Made by a program: the position numbers and the translations under genes
Notes under the pieces: generated by a model
The model's input: only the letters and a program-made list of their open reading frames with translations
The model's database searches: none
What the model was told of the DNA's origin: nothing
In this document: piece after piece, positions 12,657 to 15,858 of the stretch
Layout of the letters: each line of letters starts with the position of its first letter
How positions within the stretch are numbered: the first letter of the stretch is position 1
NCBI GenBank assembly: GCA_002413075.1
Contig: DHWG01000088.1
Span: 12,814 to 28,671, forward strand
Length of the DNA stretch: 15,858 nt
Reading direction: 5' to 3'
From: Desulfosporosinus sp. UBA5188
GTDB taxonomy: Bacteria > Bacillota > Desulfitobacteriia > Desulfitobacteriales > Desulfitobacteriaceae

Positions 12657-12676
12657 AAACGCCTCAGTGGGCGTTT
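12657..12676 (+). terminator. Hairpin, weak terminator-like
   Basis: AAACGCC (12657-12663) and GGCGTTT (12670-12676) form a 7-bp stem with a 6-nt loop, followed by CCTTTATG. The T-tract is broken, so termination may be partial. It lies 33 nt before the 11-codon ORF. Confidence 0.5.
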
Positions 12677-12709
12677 CCTTTATGTACAAAATGAAGGGTG
12701 GTGATCTTT

Positions 12710-12745
12710 ATGTGGTGGTGGTGGTTTTTTATTACTAGCATGTAG
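12710..12745 (+). CDS. 11-codon Trp-rich ORF (MWWWWFFITSM), leader-peptide candidate
   Basis: ATG 12710 is 5 nt after AAGGGTGGTGAT, one of the better SD sites in the region. The peptide is MWWWWFFITSM, with four Trp and two Phe codons in a row, ending in TAG. A strong intrinsic terminator begins 28 nt after the stop. A short translated ORF with repeated rare amino-acid codons before a terminator is the layout of a transcription attenuator. The next gene, however, is XhlA-like and not amino-acid biosynthesis. It could instead be a hydrophobic micropeptide. The SD and codons are seen directly; the regulatory role is inferred. Confidence 0.45.
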   Translation: MWWWWFFITSM

Positions 12746-12773
12746 GATATGGACAATCTTAGCGTCATAAGTT

Positions 12774-12799
12774 GGAGGGCTACAATATGCCCTCCTTTT
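12774..12799 (+). terminator. Intrinsic terminator upstream of xhlA
   Basis: GGAGGGC (12774-12780), loop TACAATAT, GCCCTCC (12789-12795) and TTTT. The stem is 7 bp, GC-rich and perfect. The loop and stem edges (CTAC-AAT-ATGC) are also complementary to GCATGTAG at 12738-12745, which spans the stop codon of the Trp-rich ORF, giving a possible alternative pairing. It stands before the lysis genes, so readthrough would set their expression. Confidence 0.7.
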
Positions 12800-12838
12800 G
12801 TGTGGGCTAGGGGCGTGGGTTAGGAGGGAATGACAATT

Positions 12839-13246
12839 ATGGTAGAAGTGCACGTATGTCAAATGAGGTCCGAATTTGATCACATAAAACAGGACATGCT
12901 CGACATGAAAGCGACTGCCAGAGAACAGAACTTTGATGTTAAGGAAATTATCAAAGAGCAGGGTAAAGATATGCTTTTGATGCGCGACTCTCACACCGAA
13001 ACTAAAATCTACATCAAGCAGATCCAAGCATCCCAAGACGCTATGTCTAGCGAAAACAAAGCCAGTCAGAAGGAACTAAAGGATAATCAAGCGCTATTGA
13101 TGCAGGGTATCCAAGAGCTTAAGGAAGAGCCAGCTAAAGCTCATAAAGCTAAGGATATGGTTGTATGGACATTTGCGATAACTTGGGTTTTGAGTAATGC
13201 CTTTGGTCTTATAAAAACGTTTGCCCCAAAATTGATCGGTCAGTAG
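12839..13246 (+). CDS. xhlA: XhlA-like haemolysin/holin-associated membrane protein
   Basis: From ATG 12839 (SD AGGAGGG about 10 nt upstream; ATG 12830 is 1 nt away and unlikely) the protein has 135 residues. Residues 8-100 are a long coiled coil rich in Glu, Lys and Gln (MRSEFDHIKQDMLDMKATAR). Residues about 108-130 form one membrane helix (MVVWTFAITWVLSNAFGLIK), followed by a short basic tail. This is the XhlA layout, although XhlA of PBSX is shorter (about 89 residues). In PBSX, XhlA works with the holin XhlB and the amidase XlyA in lysis. The amidase gene follows after 12 nt. The longer coiled coil is unusual but the topology fits. Confidence 0.8.
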   Translation: MVEVHVCQMRSEFDHIKQDMLDMKATAREQNFDVKEIIKEQGKDMLLMRDSHTETKIYIKQIQASQDAMSSENKASQKELKDNQALLMQGIQELKEEPAKAHKAKDMVVWTFAITWVLSNAFGLIKTFAPKLIGQ

Positions 13247-13258
13247 AAAGGAGATAAC

Positions 13259-13996
13259 ATGCCTAACTATTTAGCAGACAAGCCTAGATTATGTATTGAC
13301 CCCGGTCATGGTGGTTATGACCCAGGGGCAGTCGGTAATGGCCTACAGGAGAAGGACATCACGCTTGCTATTTGCCTACAACTAAAGCCAATGCTCGAAT
13401 TTAACGGAATCGATGTATGCCTGACGCGGGACGGTGATTATGCACCAGGACACTTGGAGAATCAACTAAATAATGAGCTTAACTATCGCTCAATAATCTC
13501 CAATAACTTTGGAGCTGATCTATTCGTCTCTATCCATATTAACTCGGGCGGAGGAACAGGGGAAGAGATCCTCATTTCGGGGACAGGTGGCAAAGGTGAA
13601 GATGCTGCCGATAAGTTGCTGTATTATTTGCAACAAGTCGATGGGTGGGCCAATAGAGGGGTCAAGGTTCAGAACGTATCTGTACTGGGTGGCAAGACCA
13701 ACGCATCGGCGATCCTGACGGAGAACGGATTTATTGATAGCGCAGCGGATACTGCCAAGCTCAAAGACTCCAATTACATCCACTCTTTAGTCGTTGCCCA
13801 TGCCAAAGGTATTTGTGATTATTTCGGATTAACCTATAAGGAAGGAGTGGTTTTCAAAGTGGCAGACGTACCAAAAAAGGTAATAGATCCAAACGACATT
13901 TATCTATCGGTCCGAGTCCTTGAACCTTTAGCGGATCAGGCGATCAAGGATATCAACAAATTAGGTTTTGCAGCAAAGCGAATGGACTTAGCTTGA
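13259..13996 (+). CDS. N-acetylmuramoyl-L-alanine amidase endolysin (Amidase_3)
   Basis: The 245-residue enzyme cleaves the bond between MurNAc and L-Ala of peptidoglycan at host lysis. All zinc and catalytic residues of the Amidase_3 family are present: His17 in IDPGHGGYDPG, Glu31 in LQEKD, His93 in SIHINSGGG and the catalytic Glu155 in LTENGF. There is no signal peptide, so export depends on a holin. Residues about 190-245, after a linker, contain YLSVRVLEPLADQAIKDINK and LGFAAKRMDLA, which resembles one half of a SPOR-type peptidoglycan-binding domain. That identification is weak. ATG 13259 follows AAAGGAGAT. It sits between XhlA and two small membrane proteins. Confidence 0.95.
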   Translation: MPNYLADKPRLCIDPGHGGYDPGAVGNGLQEKDITLAICLQLKPMLEFNGIDVCLTRDGDYAPGHLENQLNNELNYRSIISNNFGADLFVSIHINSGGGTGEEILISGTGGKGEDAADKLLYYLQQVDGWANRGVKVQNVSVLGGKTNASAILTENGFIDSAADTAKLKDSNYIHSLVVAHAKGICDYFGLTYKEGVVFKVADVPKKVIDPNDIYLSVRVLEPLADQAIKDINKLGFAAKRMDLA

Positions 13997-14023
13997 CCCC
14001 GACATTTATGCCGTGAGCAAATC

Positions 14024-14037
14024 GGCAAGCGCTTGCC
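14024..14037 (+). repeat. Perfect 14-bp palindrome
   Basis: GGCAAGCGCTTGCC is a perfect palindrome with a central CG, in the 63-bp gap between the endolysin and the small membrane gene. Palindromes of this type (AAGCGCTT core) are common operators of LacI-family regulators, and a related imperfect form, GGTTAGCGCTTGCG, occurs near 12607. It may also be a chance or structural element; it has no T-run. Confidence 0.45.
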
Positions 14038-14059
14038 AAAATGAAATGGAGGTGAGGTC

Positions 14060-14206
14060 ATGAGCATTATACTTGCCTTACTAGTGATCGTGGTGTGTTT
14101 ATTAATGCTAGGTGCAACAAGTCAGCCCCATATGTTGAATCCAGAACACCCTAAAATTAGACATCCTCGGGATGAAAAGATTAATTTGGTAGTCAAGCAG
14201 ACCTAA
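14060..14206 (+). CDS. Single-pass membrane peptide of the lysis cassette, 48 aa
   Basis: ATG 14060 follows GGAGGTGAGG, a perfect SD. The product is MSIILALLVIVVCLLMLGAT, SQPHMLNPEHPKIRHPRDEK, INLVVKQT. Residues 3-19 are a strongly hydrophobic membrane helix and the rest is polar, rich in His, Pro and Lys. It lies between endolysin and holin genes and is followed directly by a terminator. A second holin, antiholin or spanin-like helper is possible, but no family is recognised. Confidence 0.65.
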   Translation: MSIILALLVIVVCLLMLGATSQPHMLNPEHPKIRHPRDEKINLVVKQT

Positions 14207-14232
14207 GCAGGAAATAACCTGCTTTTAATTTT
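14205..14232 (+). terminator. Intrinsic terminator after the small membrane gene
   Basis: AAGCAGG (14205-14211), loop AAATAA, CCTGCTT (14218-14224), then TTAATTTT. The stem has 7 bp with moderate GC. It overlaps the stop codon and precedes the holin gene by about 30 nt, so holin expression needs readthrough or a separate start. Confidence 0.6.
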
Positions 14233-14257
14233 GCCCAAAATGAAAGGGGATTTCTTC

Positions 14258-14674
14258 ATGTCAGACAAACTAAAATCGCGTAAACTGTGGGCCTTCATCG
14301 GAATCGTTGCTCTCGTCATGGCCAATTTTGTTTTCAAACTCGGGATGCCAACGGAGGATGTTCTATATCTTGTCATTGCTTCTGCATCGTATATCCTTGG
14401 TCAAGGCTATGTCGATGCCAAGCAACAGAAGGTAGACGTTCTACCATCGGCTGATCTTGCCAATTCAGTTACCAATATTATTCAAGCAGAGATTGCGAAG
14501 ACGGGTTTCGGAAAGAACTTGCCTATGGAAGAAATTCTAGCTATGTTTAAAACTATTATTAGCCAAGAATTATCCAAGATTAATACGTTTACGATTAGCC
14601 CAACTGTGGTAACGGCTCCAATTCCTGATCCGGCTCCTGCGCCGACTACCGATACGGTCCAGCAAGCAGTATAA
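14258..14674 (+). CDS. Holin-like two-TM membrane protein
   Basis: ATG 14258 follows AAAGGGGA at 7 nt; a longer frame from TTG 14231 lacks an SD. The 138 residues begin MSDKLKSRKLWAFIGIVALV with one membrane helix (residues 10-26). A second segment follows (DVLYLVIASASYILGQGYVD, about 35-50), joined by a short loop GMPTED. This K-S-R-K-x-W start, two-helix hairpin and YILGQGxVDA exit occurs in many small Bacillota phage holins. The remaining 85 residues are soluble: a helix with MEEILAMFKTIISQEL and a Pro-rich tail ending PAPAPTTDTVQQAV. The tail is longer than usual for holins. It would permit the endolysin, which lacks a signal peptide, to reach the wall. Confidence 0.8.
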   Translation: MSDKLKSRKLWAFIGIVALVMANFVFKLGMPTEDVLYLVIASASYILGQGYVDAKQQKVDVLPSADLANSVTNIIQAEIAKTGFGKNLPMEEILAMFKTIISQELSKINTFTISPTVVTAPIPDPAPAPTTDTVQQAV

Positions 14675-14686
14675 ATAGACGTGACG

Positions 14687-14723
14687 AAAGCCCTCCTGCC
14701 TTAATTGGTGGGAGGGCTTTTTT
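14687..14723 (+). terminator. Strong intrinsic terminator at the end of the lysis cassette
   Basis: AAAGCCCTCCTGCC (14687-14700), loop TTAATT and GGTGGGAGGGCTTT (14707-14720) form a 14-bp stem with only two G-U pairs, followed by a run of six T (14718-14723). It separates phage late transcription from the next unit. Confidence 0.93.
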
Positions 14724-14778
14724 GCGTTATACATGTACGTTGTTATTAACCATATATAACCAAAACACAACGAAACTG

Positions 14779-14805
14779 TTGAGTTTTATACAGTATTGTT
14801 ATAAA
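14779..14805 (+). promoter_or_regulatory. Promoter candidate for the DUF488 operon
   Basis: TATAAA (14800-14805) is preceded by TG at 14797-14798, an extended -10 (TGTTATAAA). TTGAGT at 14779-14784 is a possible -35 at 15-bp spacing, slightly short. The region 14724-14810 is AT-rich. It lies between a strong terminator and a gene with a good SD, so an independent promoter is expected here. Confidence 0.6.
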
Positions 14806-14827
14806 CTTACGGGCGGGGGTGTTTTAT

Positions 14828-15526
14828 ATGGCGGAAATTGCAACGAGTGTTGAAGAGATGTCTACTGCAATCAAGACAGTGATAGATAAGGTTGAACCGG
14901 GGGACTATTGGGATAGAATTTCTCAGTACATGGCAACGGATCCGGCCTTGTTTTTCAGAGCTCTTGAAATCAGGTATGTGGGTAAGAAACGACTAGAGAA
15001 GTTACTGGTAGCAATGACTTATGAAGTAAAAGGACAAGAAGGCAATAGTGTCGAGGTTTTTTTGCATAAACAAATATCTAATTTACTTAACGATCATGTA
15101 GCATTATTTACAGTAGGCTATGAGTCTATGGAAATTGAAAAATTCGTGGAAAAGCTTCTTCGTAATGGAGTAAAGGCACTTATCGACGTACGGGAAAAAC
15201 CAATCAGTCGCAAAAGAGGTTTTGCGAAAACTGCTTTGAGTGGCGCTTTGGAAAGTGCAGGTATCAAGTATATCCATATTCGTGAATTAGGTAGCCCGGG
15301 GGATGCGCGAAAAGGGTTACATGATAATAACAATTGGGTAGAATTCACTGAAAAATATATGCAACATTTGGCAGGACAAAGGGATATCCTTGTCGAATTG
15401 TCAACAAAGATCAAGAAAGGGTTATTTTGCCTAATGTGCTTTGAGAGGGATTTTAATCAATGCCATCGTAGCCTGCTGGCAAAGGAACTGCAAAAACTAT
15501 GTAATATTGAGGTGATTCATTTGTGA
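14828..15526 (+). CDS. DUF488 domain protein with an extra N-terminal domain
   Basis: ATG 14828 lies 7 nt after GGGCGGGGGT; an in-frame GTG at 14819 overlaps that site. The 232-residue protein has two parts. Residues 1-90 are helical with YWDRISQYMATDPALFFRAL and KKRLEKLLVAMTYE; I do not recognise this part. From residue 92 the DUF488 domain starts: LFTVGYESMEIEKFVEKLLR, then ALIDVREKPISRKRGFAKTA, SGALESAGIKYIHIRELGSP and the closing C-x-x-C at 201/204 followed by QCHRSLLAKEL (Cys212, His213, Arg214). The TVGYE, DVRExP and CHR motifs define the family, which is of unknown biochemical function. The protein is soluble. It overlaps the next gene by GTGA, so both are probably made together. Confidence 0.88.
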   Translation: MAEIATSVEEMSTAIKTVIDKVEPGDYWDRISQYMATDPALFFRALEIRYVGKKRLEKLLVAMTYEVKGQEGNSVEVFLHKQISNLLNDHVALFTVGYESMEIEKFVEKLLRNGVKALIDVREKPISRKRGFAKTALSGALESAGIKYIHIRELGSPGDARKGLHDNNNWVEFTEKYMQHLAGQRDILVELSTKIKKGLFCLMCFERDFNQCHRSLLAKELQKLCNIEVIHL

Positions 15527-15858
15527 GGACCACGGTGGGGTGGAAGCGTGAACGAATTTTGATCTTAGTAAAGGCGTACCCACAGCCAAGCAAAAAGTAT
15601 GGTGAATCAGTTTGTACGGCTGGTATAACATCTTCTGGAAATTGGATACGTATATATCCAGTGGAGTTCAGGAATTTGCCAATCGAAAGTAAGTTTGAAA
15701 AATGGAGTTGGATAGAGGCAAATATCATTAAATCCAGTGATCCTCGACCAGAGTCACATAAAATTGACCATGATTCGATAATTAACTTACATAAAATTGA
15801 CACAAGTAGATATTGGAAGAGTAGAAAAGAAATTTTGTTGCCATTATGCACAAGTTCA
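15523..15858 (+). CDS. Conserved protein encoded with DUF488, N-terminal fragment
   Basis: GTG 15523 overlaps the DUF488 stop (GTGA) and has GAGGTGA 7 nt upstream. The frame stays open for 112 codons to the right edge. It contains KRERILILVKAYPQPSKKYG, ESVCTAGITSSGNWIRIYPV and EFRNLPIESKFEKWSWIEAN, then SSDPRPESHKI and RYWKSRKEILLPL. From memory, I associate the LVKxYPxPSxKYxExVCTAG, WxRIYPxxFR, WIE and DxRPES motifs with a family often encoded next to DUF488 proteins. No enzymatic function is known to me. The C-terminus and any further genes of the operon lie outside the window. Confidence 0.75.
   Translation, partial: MRTTVGWKRERILILVKAYPQPSKKYGESVCTAGITSSGNWIRIYPVEFRNLPIESKFEKWSWIEANIIKSSDPRPESHKIDHDSIINLHKIDTSRYWKSRKEILLPLCTSS

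Larger units (their letters stand above)
12511..12838. other. Leader region of the lysis cassette
   Basis: This 328-bp stretch has no gene longer than about 40 codons. It carries the SD of the minus-strand gene at its left end, AAAGGAGG at 12561-12568 with no well-spaced start, a hairpin at 12657-12676, an 11-codon ORF with a strong SD at 12710, and a terminator hairpin at 12774-12799. An ORF of 38 codons (12588-12704) lacks a properly spaced SD. Transcription for the lysis genes must pass or start inside this stretch; no convincing sigma-A promoter is visible. Confidence 0.6.

Noticed and set aside
12588..12704. 38-codon ORF beginning MKPVSNWLALAIIKVHATNA
   Set aside because: The nearest SD (GGAGG at 12564-12568) is 19 nt away, the frame runs through a hairpin, and the product shows no clear domain.
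15453..15851. 132-codon minus-strand frame at the right end
   Set aside because: It is antisense to the DUF488 end and its partner, whose motifs, SD and 4-nt overlap support the plus strand.

Overview
The window is a late-gene block of a contractile-tailed (myovirus-type) prophage or phage from a Bacillota host. The host assignment is an inference: Shine-Dalgarno sites are strong and purine-rich, GTG and TTG starts are frequent, GC content is moderate, and the tail genes follow the PBSX/Xkd plan. I lean towards a clostridial or negativicute host over Bacillus but cannot name a genus. No integrase, attachment site, capsid or replication gene is visible, so the window does not show whether the element is integrated.

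Positions 1-10673 (all plus strand, tightly packed) build the tail. In order they are the end of an HK97 gp10-type neck protein, tail terminator, sheath, tube, a tail assembly chaperone with a -1 frameshift extension, tape measure, a short XkdP-like baseplate protein without LysM, XkdQ-like hub, XkdR-like (DUF2577), XkdS-like wedge (DUF2634), baseplate J (XkdT), a Gp80-like structural protein, an XkdU/YmfQ-like protein with an unusual repeat at its N-terminus, a tail fibre with an AT-rich distal end, and two very small tail genes (58 and 45 codons).

Positions 10674-12510 are an accessory island between tail and lysis genes. It holds a ribbon-helix-helix DNA-binding protein, a minus-strand membrane protein, two small plus-strand genes and a minus-strand 105-residue protein. 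It is rich in repeats: a near-identical 21-bp motif at two sites, two identical 25-bp dyads 201 bp apart, and a long inverted repeat in a divergent intergenic region. A tentative model is that the ribbon-helix-helix protein binds the 21-bp motif and controls this island.

Positions 12511-14723 form the lysis cassette: a leader with two hairpins around an 11-codon ORF containing four consecutive Trp codons, an XhlA-like membrane protein, an Amidase_3 endolysin, a 48-residue single-pass membrane peptide and a two-TM holin-like protein. A very strong terminator closes the cassette.

Positions 14724-15858 are a separate transcription unit with its own promoter: a DUF488-domain protein and, overlapping it by 4 nt, the first 112 codons of a second gene that runs out of the window. 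This looks like a two-gene cargo module. The best-supported unusual features are the frameshift cassette at 2553-2633, the Trp-rich leader at 12710-12799, the SD-to-start tandem repeat at 4709-4723, and the cargo pair at the right end.
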